The translations under genes were made by a program, and so were the position numbers. 64,000 bases of DNA from Candidatus Mediterraneibacter pullicola (GTDB taxonomy: Bacteria; Bacillota; Clostridia; Lachnospirales; Lachnospiraceae): NCBI GenBank assembly GCA_019117065.1, contig DXAK01000030.1, positions 1 to 64,000 of the forward strand, written 5' to 3'. Positions 25,505 through 34,025 of this stretch are shown here, piece by piece. Within the stretch, counting starts at the first letter, position 1, and every line of letters begins with the position of its first letter. Under the pieces are notes generated by a model. The model was given only the letters and a program-made list of their open reading frames with translations. It made no database searches and was not told the DNA's origin.

Positions 25505-27286
25505 TTATACCGGGCAGTACGCCTCAAATGCCGACGGCATAGGGTAATACTCTTTCAGCTCCTGAATATCGGCAAAGATTATATCCTCTTCCCCTTTCTC
25601 CCTGCCAGCCCCTCTCATATGCTGCTCCAGTTCATCTACCACGATCTCATACCCGGTCATATGCCACTCCACATGACTGAAAATATGCTTCGCATTTTCC
25701 AGACGTTTCACGCGGACAGGCATAAGCCCCAGCCTCTTGCCATACTCTATGACTTCCGCTTGCCGCAGGTGCCCTTCCACGCTTGGAAACTCATACATTC
25801 CTGCCAGCAGTCCGGTATCGGGGCGTTTCCGGATCGCCGTCTTATCGTTGTCCCGGAAGATCAGGACAGTGCGCTTCTGGATCCTTCTTCCCTTTGCTTT
25901 CGCTTTCACCGGGAATTCCATCTCCCTACCCTGTTCGTAGGCAAGACACAGATGGCTTACAGGACACTCCCCGCACTTTGGTTCTCCGTTCGGCACGCAA
26001 ACCAAAGCTCCCAGCTCGATCAGGCTCTGGTTAAAATCTCCCGCATGGCTCTTTGGGATTACTTCTTCTACATCAGCCTCGATCTTCGTCTTTGTCCCCG
26101 CCTTGGTGATATCGTCTGCATCCGCCGTGATCCGTGTCACCACGCGCAGCACGTTGCCGTCCACCGCCGGTTTACGGATATCATACACGAAAGAACTCAC
26201 CGCTCCTGCCGTATAACTGCCGATCCCTTTGAGAGCGCGGATCTCCTCATAAGTCTCGGGGAATACCCCGCCGTGTTCTTCCATGATCTGGCACGCCGCT
26301 TCCTTTAAGTTTCTTGCCCGGTTGTAGTATCCGAGTCCCTCCCACAGTTTTAAAAGGCGGTCCTCTGAAACCTCCGCTAAAGCTTTCACATCCGGCAGCT
26401 CTTTTAAAAACCTTTCGTAGTAAGGCTTCACTGCCTCCACTCTCGTCTGCTGGAGCATAATCTCAGAGATCCACACCCGGTAAGCGTCCATCCGCCTTCG
26501 CCATGGCAAGTCCCGTTTGTTCGCGGCAAACCATTCCATGAGGAGAGGAGCGCACTCTTTTAGCCTCGGGCTTCTCAAGACCACCTCCACCGGCTCATCC
26601 GCCACAATACTGTCCGGCGTCACCTTACAGTCATACGCAAGAATTTCCACCCCCGCCGCCTTAGCCTTTTTCAAGGCCTCTGCAAATTCGGGGTGGGTGT
26701 CAGTGTTTGGGGTGAAATACCGAACACCCTTCATCTGGATCACGAAGAACACATATGTCTCATAACCGTCCTTCTTCGCCCGGATCATCTCTTCTAGATG
26801 CTTCACCGCCCGGTCACTCGGAGCGTCAGGAAAACGGCACACGCCATCCTCCTCCAGAGTAACTCCTTTCACCTCGATAAAGATACGGCGTTTCTCCGCC
26901 TCTGTATTTCCCGCCTCTACATATAGATCAAACCGGGAATTCCCGTATGTTGTCTCCGGCCTTATCAATGTCACTTGAGGGAAAAAACCTCCCTGCCCGA
27001 TCCACTCTGCAACTACTTTATTTGGGATTTGAGAGTCCATATTTATGAGGCGGTATCCATGCCCGTTCTCCAAAGGTTTTTCCACTGCGATCAAATCCCA
27101 TTTTGTCTTTCTGTCCGGATTGTCACTTTCCTGGAGATAGATTACCGCACCGGGCCGCAAAAGTTCCGCACACCGTCCAGTGTTCTTCACATGGACCGTC
27201 TCCTTTTTCCCGTCCAACTCCACATAGGCAATAAAGCGGTTTGGGCGTTCTATAAATACTGCTTTTTGTATCCTTTCATATTTCAT
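25505..27286 (-). CDS. SfsA-MutY fusion: SfsA nuclease domain plus A/G-specific adenine glycosylase
   Basis: One continuous 593-residue frame. Residues 1 to about 230 are SfsA-like (RFIAYVELDGKKETVHVKNT, CAELLRPGAVIYLQ, ETTYGNSRFDLYVE, IFIEVKGVTL, DAPSDRAVKHLEEM, YFTPNTDTHPEFAEAL). Residues 245-593 are MutY: DLPWRRRMDAYRVWISEIML with the catalytic Glu, helix-hairpin-helix ALKGIGSYTAGAVSSFVY, PAVDGNVLRVVTR with the catalytic Asp, and an iron-sulphur loop C-x7-C-x2-C-x5-C (one residue longer than the E. coli spacing). A NUDIX-like C-terminal recognition domain ends the protein with FSHVEWHMTGYEI. MutY removes A opposite 8-oxoG. No stop or frameshift separates the two parts. Confidence 0.93.
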   Translation of the reverse strand: MKYERIQKAVFIERPNRFIAYVELDGKKETVHVKNTGRCAELLRPGAVIYLQESDNPDRKTKWDLIAVEKPLENGHGYRLINMDSQIPNKVVAEWIGQGGFFPQVTLIRPETTYGNSRFDLYVEAGNTEAEKRRIFIEVKGVTLEEDGVCRFPDAPSDRAVKHLEEMIRAKKDGYETYVFFVIQMKGVRYFTPNTDTHPEFAEALKKAKAAGVEILAYDCKVTPDSIVADEPVEVVLRSPRLKECAPLLMEWFAANKRDLPWRRRMDAYRVWISEIMLQQTRVEAVKPYYERFLKELPDVKALAEVSEDRLLKLWEGLGYYNRARNLKEAACQIMEEHGGVFPETYEEIRALKGIGSYTAGAVSSFVYDIRKPAVDGNVLRVVTRITADADDITKAGTKTKIEADVEEVIPKSHAGDFNQSLIELGALVCVPNGEPKCGECPVSHLCLAYEQGREMEFPVKAKAKGRRIQKRTVLIFRDNDKTAIRKRPDTGLLAGMYEFPSVEGHLRQAEVIEYGKRLGLMPVRVKRLENAKHIFSHVEWHMTGYEIVVDELEQHMRGAGREKGEEDIIFADIQELKEYYPMPSAFEAYCPV

Positions 27287-27474
27287 CTGCCCTTTTACTC
27301 CTGTTCCTTTGATCGCATTTCTTTAATCGCGCTCCCGATTCCTGTTTTCTTCCATAATCTTATCCTCCAGATACGCACGGCATACAAATACGCCGGAACT
27401 ATACTGTCTCGGCGTCCAAAGACTTGGCCTCAAGGTATGCCCGGCGTATGATTCCGACGTATATTCTACTATTC

Positions 27475-28299
27475 TTACAGGATCTTAGATAAGAACTCTT
27501 TGAGCCGTTCATCCTTTGGGTTGTCAAAGAACTCCTGCGGAGCCGCTTCCTCTAAGATCTGACCATCATCCATAAAGAGAACTCTGGAAGCCACCTCACG
27601 GGCGAAGCCCATCTCATGTGTGACGACCACCATGGTCATCCCTTCCTGTGCAAGCTCTTTCATCAGTTCAAGCACTTCCCCCACCATCTCCGGGTCAAGA
27701 GCCGAGGTAGGCTCATCAAAGAGGATCACATCCGGATTCATCGCGAGGGAGCGGATGATCGCCACTCTCTGCTTCTGGCCTCCCGACAAGGTAGACGGAT
27801 AAGCATCTGCCTTATCCTCCAGCCCGATCCTTCTCAGAAGTTCCATAGCCTGCTCCTTCGCCTCAGTTTTGATCTGGTCTTTCGTTGTAGTGATGGGGAT
27901 GAGTTCCTGCTTCTCCTTGCGGAAAAGGTTTTTAAAGCCCGTCATCCGGTTCTGCCTCTTCGCCTTTTTCAGATCTTTGCAGCGAAGATATGCAGGAGCC
28001 ATCATGATATTCTGAAGTACGGTCTTGTTGTTAAACAGATTAAAGTGCTGGAACACCATTCCCATATGGCGGCGGTGGAGATTGATATCCACTTTCATAT
28101 CTGCAATGTCCACGCCTTTGAATATAATGCTGCCCGATGTAGGGTCCTCCATACAGTTTAAGCACCTAAGGAAGGTACTTTTCCCCGAGCCCGACGGTCC
28201 TAATACAGCCACGATGTCGCCTTTGTTGATCGTGATGCTGATGCCCTTTAAAATCTCGAGATTTCCAAATCTTTTCCTAAGATCAATTACGTCTATCAC
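27475..28299 (-). CDS. Polar amino acid ABC transporter ATP-binding protein with an inserted segment
   Basis: ATPase of the GlnQ/HisP group, 274 residues. Walker A is [20 protein letters not shown]-loop [11 protein letters not shown], signature [19 protein letters not shown], Walker [17 protein letters not shown], switch [15 protein letters not shown]. It is about 30 residues longer than usual because of a basic insert between residues 115 and 150 ([31 protein letters not shown]) in the helical subdomain. It overlaps the permease stop by 17 bases and belongs to the operon 29981-27475. Confidence 0.94.
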   Translation of the reverse strand: MIDVIDLRKRFGNLEILKGISITINKGDIVAVLGPSGSGKSTFLRCLNCMEDPTSGSIIFKGVDIADMKVDINLHRRHMGMVFQHFNLFNNKTVLQNIMMAPAYLRCKDLKKAKRQNRMTGFKNLFRKEKQELIPITTTKDQIKTEAKEQAMELLRRIGLEDKADAYPSTLSGGQKQRVAIIRSLAMNPDVILFDEPTSALDPEMVGEVLELMKELAQEGMTMVVVTHEMGFAREVASRVLFMDDGQILEEAAPQEFFDNPKDERLKEFLSKIL

Positions 28300-28993
28300 T
28301 CTTCCTCAGGCTCCTTTCCAATAATTTTATAAGCAATGTGATGATCAGTACGAGAACAATGTAAATCATCGCCATTACAAGGTACGGCACCATGTACTCG
28401 TAGCTGTTGCTCGCGATATAGCTGAACGCCACATAAAGGTCAGCCGCTCCTACAAAGCTTACCACAGACGTCTCCTTTATCAGCGCGATAAATTCATTTC
28501 CCAGTGTGGGCAAGATATTCTTCACTGCCTGCGGAATCACAATCTTTGTCATGCTCGCTCCAAAACTTAAGCCCACAGCGCGCCCTGCTTCCATCTGCCC
28601 CGGATCAACAGACTGGATACCGCTTCGCATAATTTCTGATATGTAAGCGCCACTGTTTAACCCAAATACAATGATTGATACCTGAACCGGTGTAATATTC
28701 CATCCCCAGAGCGGGAACAACACAAAATGGAACACGAGGAGCTGCACTACCATAGGCGTTCCGCGGAACAGTCCCACATAGAAGCTACAGAAACCATTGA
28801 GCACTCTCGGGAGTACCTTATACTTGGGAATCACCCTCACTGTTGCGATGAGCGTACCGATAAGAATACCGATCAGCAGACCACAAACTGCGATAAAAAG
28901 CGTATTTCTTAACCCTTCAACCACCTTCACATAGCCGTTGGCATCTATGAAGATCTCTATAAACCTATCAATTTTCTGACCAAAATTACCCAT
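28283..28993 (-). CDS. Polar amino acid ABC transporter permease
   Basis: A 236-residue permease of the His/Glu/Gln/Arg/opine family with about five membrane segments. Typical features are [58 protein letters not shown] and the coupling loop [20 protein letters not shown]. It is a single-permease system that would work as a homodimer. It lies between the binding protein and the ATPase. Confidence 0.95.
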   Translation of the reverse strand: MGNFGQKIDRFIEIFIDANGYVKVVEGLRNTLFIAVCGLLIGILIGTLIATVRVIPKYKVLPRVLNGFCSFYVGLFRGTPMVVQLLVFHFVLFPLWGWNITPVQVSIIVFGLNSGAYISEIMRSGIQSVDPGQMEAGRAVGLSFGASMTKIVIPQAVKNILPTLGNEFIALIKETSVVSFVGAADLYVAFSYIASNSYEYMVPYLVMAMIYIVLVLIITLLIKLLERSLRKSDRRN

Positions 28994-29010
28994 TGTTTTC
29001 CCTTCTTAAA

Positions 29011-29066
29011 AGAAGGAAAATACCTGCACCTATGATAGACTTTACTGATGCCTGCATTTTCCTTCT
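29011..29066 (-). terminator. Hairpin between the binding-protein and permease genes
   Basis: AGAAGGAAAAT (29011-29021) pairs perfectly with ATTTTCCTTCT (29056-29066). Such hairpins after binding-protein genes commonly protect the upstream mRNA or terminate part of transcription so that the binding protein is made in excess. Confidence 0.6.
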
Positions 29067-29102
29067 CATTTCAGTCTTGTTTTTATGCTTATAAATTCAC
29101 AT

Positions 29103-29981
29103 CTACTGCATCTCGTTGATCGCTTTTGTGATCGCATCGGCCGGAGCCGCGTCGATGATCACGTAGTTCACCTTGCCATTAAGCATATCCTGAATCGCAA
29201 GAGAACCGCTCTTGTATGTTACACATTCAGCCGGAAGTCCCGGGAAGCCCCATTCCTCATCACCATTTACATAGTAGTTTGCCGTTGTTCCCTGCTGTAC
29301 GCCGATCTTGTCGTCTGCTGTCAGTTCGCCCAACTTCGCGGCAACCTCATCGGCAGTCGTGCAATCGTCAAAATTCGTGTCGTCGCTTGGAACAACCAGT
29401 CTCTGGGAAGCCGAATAATAAGAATCAGAGAAGGTTACATACTCTTCTCTCTCCTCATTAACCGTAAGACCTGCCATGGCGATGTCGCATTTATGCTGTC
29501 CTACGGAAAGGCAGACCGCATCGAAATCCATGTTCTGGATTACCAGCTCCTGCCCAAGCTCCTCAGCAAGAAGAGCCGCAATCTCCATATCTATACCAAG
29601 ATAAGCGTCACCCTTTGTGTACTCGAACGGCTCAAAAGCTGCGTTTGTCGCAACGACAAGCTGATCCTTGGATGTGTCAAGTTCCGCAGACTGTACTTCT
29701 GTCGGCTCACCGCCTCCGAAGTATTTGTCACAGATCTCATCCAGAGTTCCGTCCTCTTTGATCTTATTGATAAATGTATTCACCTGCTCAAGAAGCTCTG
29801 GCTGATCTTGATCAACACCAAATGCGTACTGCTCATCTGTCAGATCGATCTCCATAACTTTTGCTGTCTTCGCACTGCTGCCCCCATCGCTTCCGTCTGT
29901 ATCATTTCCGTTGCTTCCGCATCCTGATACCATACCCGCAACAAGTGTGGCACACAGAGCCGCTGCTAATAACTTCTTCAT
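29103..29981 (-). CDS. Amino acid ABC transporter substrate-binding lipoprotein, circularly permuted
   Basis: A 292-residue lipoprotein with lipobox VSGC (Cys21). The order of its SBP_bac_3 fold is unusual. Residues about 37-95 (MEIDLTDEQYAFGV, ELLEQVNTFINKIKEDG, LDEICDKYFGGGEP) match what is normally the C-terminal end of GlnH-like proteins. The usual N-terminal strand, LVVATNAAFEPFEY, comes only at about residue 108, followed by DIAMAGLTVNEEREEYVTFS and KIGVQQGTTANYY. The chain stops after VNYVIIDAAPADAITKAI, where normal members still have about 50 residues. All parts of the fold are present, only reordered. It binds a polar amino acid, identity unknown. Confidence 0.9.
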   Translation of the reverse strand: MKKLLAAALCATLVAGMVSGCGSNGNDTDGSDGGSSAKTAKVMEIDLTDEQYAFGVDQDQPELLEQVNTFINKIKEDGTLDEICDKYFGGGEPTEVQSAELDTSKDQLVVATNAAFEPFEYTKGDAYLGIDMEIAALLAEELGQELVIQNMDFDAVCLSVGQHKCDIAMAGLTVNEEREEYVTFSDSYYSASQRLVVPSDDTNFDDCTTADEVAAKLGELTADDKIGVQQGTTANYYVNGDEEWGFPGLPAECVTYKSGSLAIQDMLNGKVNYVIIDAAPADAITKAINEMQ

Positions 29982-30035
29982 CTTTCATTCCTCCATCATT
30001 ATTCTCGTTCTTCATTATATATATGCCATTTTCAT

Positions 30036-30063
30036 ATTCTAGCACGTTTTGTATAAAATACAA
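30036..30063 (-). promoter_or_regulatory. Promoter of the amino acid ABC operon
   Basis: Minus-strand TTGTAT (30058-30063) and TAGAAT (30036-30041) with 16-base spacing, about 55 bases before the binding-protein start. Confidence 0.5.
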
Positions 30064-30088
30064 GCCTTTTTTGCATTTTTATGCAAGT

Positions 30089-30916
30089 TTATGCAAGAAG
30101 AGCTGTAATTCCGAAATACAAAAGTACGATAATTCCGAGAACAATGCGGTAATAACCAAACACTTTAAAATCATGCTTCTTTATGTATTTCATCAAGAAC
30201 TCTATCGCCACGATGGATACAAAGAACGACACTACTACGCCCACCAGAAGGATAGCCACCTGCATCGGCGTATAGTGAAAACCGAAGTTAATCAGCTTCA
30301 GACCGCTGGCGCCAAACATGACTGGGATGGCAAGGAAAAATGTAAACTCCGCCGCCACGCTCCTTGACACACCGATCAAAAGGGCTCCCACAATCGTCGC
30401 ACCGGAACGGGACGTGCCGGGTATCATCGACAGCATCTGAAATACACCGATCATCAGAAGCATGGGAAGGGTGAGCTGGGAAATCTTTGTCACTTTCGGC
30501 TCCACCCCCTTCTGCCGGTTCTCTACCACGATAAACAGCACGCCGTAAATAATCAGCATCGCTGCAACCACATACCAGTGGTACAGATATTTATCTATCG
30601 TATCGTTGAAGAGAAGGCCTACAATGCCCGCCGGAAGACAACCAATCAATACTTTCACCCAGAGCTGGATCGTCATCATCTTTTGCTTCTGCGTTTTTCT
30701 CGAAGAGAACGGGTTCAGCTTATGAAAATAGATTACGACCACGGCCAGAATGGCTCCAAGCTGGATGACTACCTCGAACATCTCGAAAAACGCGTCGCCC
30801 TGCTTTAATTTCAAGAGTTCATCCAGAAGAATCAGATGCCCTGTACTGCTGACCGGAAGCCACTCCGTGATTCCCTCCACAATTCCGAATATGACTGCCT
30901 TTAAGATCTCTAACAT
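30089..30916 (-). CDS. uppP: Undecaprenyl-diphosphatase (BacA type)
   Basis: A 275-residue membrane phosphatase that recycles undecaprenyl diphosphate to the monophosphate for peptidoglycan synthesis; it also gives bacitracin tolerance. The two signature motifs are clear: GIVEGITEWLPVSSTGHLIL near the N-terminus and IPGTSRSGATIVGALLIG past the middle. The protein has about seven to eight hydrophobic segments. Its start overlaps the end of the upstream HAD gene by 7 bases, so the two are translationally linked. Confidence 0.97.
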   Translation of the reverse strand: MLEILKAVIFGIVEGITEWLPVSSTGHLILLDELLKLKQGDAFFEMFEVVIQLGAILAVVVIYFHKLNPFSSRKTQKQKMMTIQLWVKVLIGCLPAGIVGLLFNDTIDKYLYHWYVVAAMLIIYGVLFIVVENRQKGVEPKVTKISQLTLPMLLMIGVFQMLSMIPGTSRSGATIVGALLIGVSRSVAAEFTFFLAIPVMFGASGLKLINFGFHYTPMQVAILLVGVVVSFFVSIVAIEFLMKYIKKHDFKVFGYYRIVLGIIVLLYFGITALLA

Positions 30917-31758
30917 ACCCCTTCTCCTCCTCCGAGAATAAATTTTTCTATAGCATATGCCACGCCTTCGTCTTCATTTGTCAGCGTAACGTAATCCGCC
31001 GCTTGTTTTATCTCTTCCTCAGCATTTCCCATAGCTACGCCAAATCCGACTTCGCGAAGCATGGCTGTGTCATTGTCGCCATCCCCACACGCCATGATCT
31101 CTTCCCGCTTAATCCCGAGCATACGTCCCAGTTCCACAAGCGCGGTTCCCTTGTTTACACCTCTAGCATTGATCTCAATATTATAGCCTAGCGATCCAAC
31201 GAGTTCCAGATCTTCTTCCATGGAGAGTTCTTCCCATGCTCTCCGGCGTTCATCCATATCGGCAAACAATGCCTGAACCTTATCAAGGCCTCTGTTTTCC
31301 TGCTCCAACAGGGAATAAAGATCCTCCACAGGGATTCTTGTCTTTCTCGTATATTCCCACATGCTCGGATTTCTATGGTAACGCTCCACATATTTCATCT
31401 TTTCCGCCTGAGCATATCCCTGCCCGTCAAAATAGATCTCTTGTAGAGTATCATACTTCCCGCAGATTTCCAATGCTTTTTTTGCTGGTCCGGGCTCAAG
31501 CAGATGCTCAAAAAGCACCTTGTTTCTGCCCGTGTCAATAACCCGCGCGCCGTTGGAAGTCAGGGCGTAGCGTATTCCCTGCAAATTCTGCAGTTCCTCC
31601 GGCACTCCCATCCACGGCCGCCCTGTCGCGACAAGGACAATCACCCCTTTTTGGATCGCCTTCTCCAGAGCCTTTCTTGTACGGGAAGTCAGTTCTTTTC
31701 TATCTGTCAGAAGCGTTCCGTCCAGATCAAATCCTGCCATTTTTATCATATGTTCCAT
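30910..31758 (-). CDS. Cof-type HAD-IIB hydrolase
   Basis: A 282-residue HAD phosphatase with the large C2 cap of the Cof/YidA group. Motif I is AGFDLDGTLLTDRKEL, motif II VLVATGRPW, motif III Lys in GVNKGTALVELGRMLGI, motif IV MACGDGDNDTAMLREVGFGV. These enzymes act on sugar phosphates or nucleotide cofactors; the substrate is not predictable. Three in-frame ATGs lie within the first seven codons; none has a clearly superior ribosome binding site. It precedes uppP in the same unit. Confidence 0.92.
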   Translation of the reverse strand: MEHMIKMAGFDLDGTLLTDRKELTSRTRKALEKAIQKGVIVLVATGRPWMGVPEELQNLQGIRYALTSNGARVIDTGRNKVLFEHLLEPGPAKKALEICGKYDTLQEIYFDGQGYAQAEKMKYVERYHRNPSMWEYTRKTRIPVEDLYSLLEQENRGLDKVQALFADMDERRRAWEELSMEEDLELVGSLGYNIEINARGVNKGTALVELGRMLGIKREEIMACGDGDNDTAMLREVGFGVAMGNAEEEIKQAADYVTLTNEDEGVAYAIEKFILGGGEGVC

Positions 31759-31913
31759 ATCCGTTCCATATTTCTCCTAAATCTCTTCTATACATAGTTC
31801 ACGCACAGTACGCACGATTAGCGAAACGCGCTCCGCTTGTGAAAATATGTGCGCTTATTTTTCCTTCACATTGGCTGTATAACCGAACTGTTTATAACAC
31901 ATTGTATCAGAGT

Positions 31914-31942
31914 TTGCCAAATCGTGCAATTTGTAGTATAAT
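31914..31942 (+). promoter_or_regulatory. Promoter of the SleB-like hydrolase gene
   Basis: TTGCCA (31914-31919) and TATAAT (31937-31942), spacing 17, about 47 bases before the chosen ATG. This supports the downstream start at 31989 over longer frames that run through this promoter. Confidence 0.7.
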
Positions 31943-31988
31943 GATTTCCCACAGCTTAACAATCGTATTAAGAAAGGAATCAAGAGAT

Positions 31989-33047
31989 ATGAAAATTTGC
32001 AAAAAACGTTGGATTCAGACAGGGGTTGCTCTGTTCTGCTCCCTCGCAATTGTACTTTCAGTTTTCCCTTCTTTTGCTGACGAGGATATTTCCTCCTTGG
32101 AAAACCAGAGTTCTTCTCTCCAGAGTGAGCTATCGGGTATCAACGAGGACATCCTCGCGCTGAACAGCGAGATTGAGACAGCGCAGATGCAGATCGAGAT
32201 TCTGGACAGTGAGATCGTTCGTACTACCGATGCTCTGGCTGCTGCGGAAGCGGATGAAAAGAACCAATACTCAGATATGAAAAACCGCATCAAATATATG
32301 TACGAAAACGGAAACGCGTCTCTGCTGCAGATGCTTTTCTCTGCAGAGAACATGACGGATTTCCTTAACAAAGCGGATTTCATAGAAAATCTGAGCGAAT
32401 ATGACAGAAACGCTTTAGAGGATTTGAAAAAGGTCCATCAAGAGATCGAAGAACAGAAGGCTACTTTAGAATCCCAGCAAGCTTTACTCGCTGATCTGAA
32501 GACAGATCTTGACACAAGAAAAGCTGAATTACAGGCAAAGGCAGACGCCACCGCAACGGATCTTGCCATTGTACAGGCGAAGCTGGAGGCCGCAAAAGAG
32601 GCAGAAGCCGCTCGCATTACAGCAGAGCAGGAAACATGGCAGACATCTTCCTCGGGCGGAGGATCTGTCACCAATGGCGGCGCCATAAATGTCTCTGCTG
32701 ATGACGTCACTTTACTCGCTGCAATTATTCAGTGTGAAGCGGTACAGGACTATAATTCTCTGCTTGCGGTCGCTACCGTGATCATGAACCGCGTACAAAG
32801 CCCCCGTTTCCCAAACTCGATCAGCGGGGTCATCTACGCAAGCGGACAGTTTGAACCTGTACGGACAGGCCGTCTTCAAAATGTATTGAACTCCGGCCCG
32901 ACTTCTCTATCCAGGCAAGTGGCACAGGACGCAGTCAATGGTGCCCGCCTTGCAGCAGTTTCTCATTGTTACTATTTTCTGTATGCGCCTTCTACGAGCA
33001 GGGACGGAATTGTAATCGGGGACAATCTTTTTTTCTCCACATGGTAA
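31989..33047 (+). CDS. Secreted coiled-coil cell wall hydrolase (SleB/Hydrolase_2 domain)
   Basis: A 352-residue protein. It starts at the ATG at 31989, just downstream of a promoter. A signal peptide ends at VFPSFADED. Residues about 30-220 form a long coiled coil of the CwlO/PcsB kind (SSLENQSSSLQSELSGINED, EYDRNALEDLKKVHQEIEEQ). A Ser/Gly linker (SSSGGGSVTNGG) leads to a C-terminal SleB-like domain (DVTLLAAIIQCEAVQDYNSL with the catalytic Glu, ATVIMNRVQSPRFPNSISGV, YASGQFEPV). It would cut peptidoglycan, and the coiled coil may control its activity. The gene stands alone with its own promoter and terminator. Confidence 0.92.
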   Translation: MKICKKRWIQTGVALFCSLAIVLSVFPSFADEDISSLENQSSSLQSELSGINEDILALNSEIETAQMQIEILDSEIVRTTDALAAAEADEKNQYSDMKNRIKYMYENGNASLLQMLFSAENMTDFLNKADFIENLSEYDRNALEDLKKVHQEIEEQKATLESQQALLADLKTDLDTRKAELQAKADATATDLAIVQAKLEAAKEAEAARITAEQETWQTSSSGGGSVTNGGAINVSADDVTLLAAIIQCEAVQDYNSLLAVATVIMNRVQSPRFPNSISGVIYASGQFEPVRTGRLQNVLNSGPTSLSRQVAQDAVNGARLAAVSHCYYFLYAPSTSRDGIVIGDNLFFSTW

Positions 33048-33072
33048 AATACGGATAACCACTGTAAAGCCA

Positions 33073-33114
33073 TAAAAAAATTCAGCACAGGTAACTGCCT
33101 GTGCTGAATTTTTT
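33073..33114. terminator. Bidirectional terminator
   Basis: AAAAAATTCAGCACAGG pairs with CCTGTGCTGAATTTTTT around TAACTG. It serves the SleB-like gene (+) and the phosphotransferase gene (-), which converge here. Confidence 0.92.
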
Positions 33115-33131
33115 ACCAACCTTTTTATATT

Positions 33132-33887
33132 CTATTGATAATCGATCACGTCGATCCATTTCATAAGGAAATCTTTCTCCAGCTCATTATCCTTTGTAAG
33201 CTGTGCAGCCGCCACAATCGGCAGCCACTGCTGCACGTACTGTCTTGCCGTATCACTCTTCTTACAGAAGATATTCAGATACAGATCTGCCGTCTCTTGA
33301 TCCTTCAGCGCGAAGAGAAGATAGGTCATAGCCGCGTCCGCACTTGCATTTCCCTGTGTAGCATGCGCCCAGTCGACAACCGTCATCTTGCCGTTCTTTC
33401 CGACGATCACATTGCTCGGGTTAAAATCACCGTGGCATACCTTGTTGTGCTTCGGCATACTCTCAAGCCGTGTAAGAAGCTCATACCTTGTTGTAGCGTC
33501 CAGTTCTTTCAAACTATTGATCTGGCGGGAGAACTTGTCTTTCATCCCCTTGAGCAGCGGGGATGTCTTTCCATGTACCTGAAGCTGAAGATCTACAAAG
33601 TCCTCCATATATTTCTCGATGTTCTTCTTATCGGAATTCATCATCTCTTCGAGAGTTTTTCCAGCTTTGAACTCGATCTCAATGGCCCATTTGCCATCGA
33701 TCTGCGTAACTCCCTTCACTTTCGGGATATCAAGTCCTGTCTCCTCGATACGGGCAGTGATCAGAGCCTCATTGAAAACATCTGACTTCGGATGTGTCTC
33801 CAAAAATACCTTGACAATACTGTCATCACATTTGTAAACGGATTTGTACGGACGTTTCACGATAATGTTTTTTTCTTCAAGTTTCAT
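33132..33887 (-). CDS. Aminoglycoside/choline kinase-like phosphotransferase
   Basis: A 251-residue protein of the APH/choline-kinase fold. The N-lobe includes SVYKCDDSIVKVFLETHPKS (ATP-binding Lys) and the C-lobe the Brenner motif VCHGDFNPSNVIVG followed by MTVVDWAHATQGNASAD in place of the metal-binding DFG-like IDWE. The ATG at 33887 follows AGGAGGGCTATATTT. The substrate is not known; there is no evidence it is a resistance gene, and such kinases are common housekeeping genes in clostridia. Confidence 0.85.
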   Translation of the reverse strand: MKLEEKNIIVKRPYKSVYKCDDSIVKVFLETHPKSDVFNEALITARIEETGLDIPKVKGVTQIDGKWAIEIEFKAGKTLEEMMNSDKKNIEKYMEDFVDLQLQVHGKTSPLLKGMKDKFSRQINSLKELDATTRYELLTRLESMPKHNKVCHGDFNPSNVIVGKNGKMTVVDWAHATQGNASADAAMTYLLFALKDQETADLYLNIFCKKSDTARQYVQQWLPIVAAAQLTKDNELEKDFLMKWIDVIDYQ

Positions 33888-34025
33888 AAATATAGCCCTC
33901 CTTGATATGATATTTCGCTTTCGATGCTGTCATTATACACCAACAAAATAGGAAATGTAACCCCTCAAGGAAAATTTTGTGCAATTTTTAACTATTTTTT
34001 TTAATATAAATTTATCGTTAATTAT

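Noticed and set aside
27323..27355. Ten-codon leader peptide MEENRNRERD with a good ribosome site
   Set aside because: No attenuator structure or codon theme follows it; kept only as part of the duplicated-segment observation.
33132..33887. Aminoglycoside resistance gene
   Set aside because: The kinase fold is present, but the sequence is of the general choline/CotS-like type with no feature pointing to antibiotic modification or mobility.
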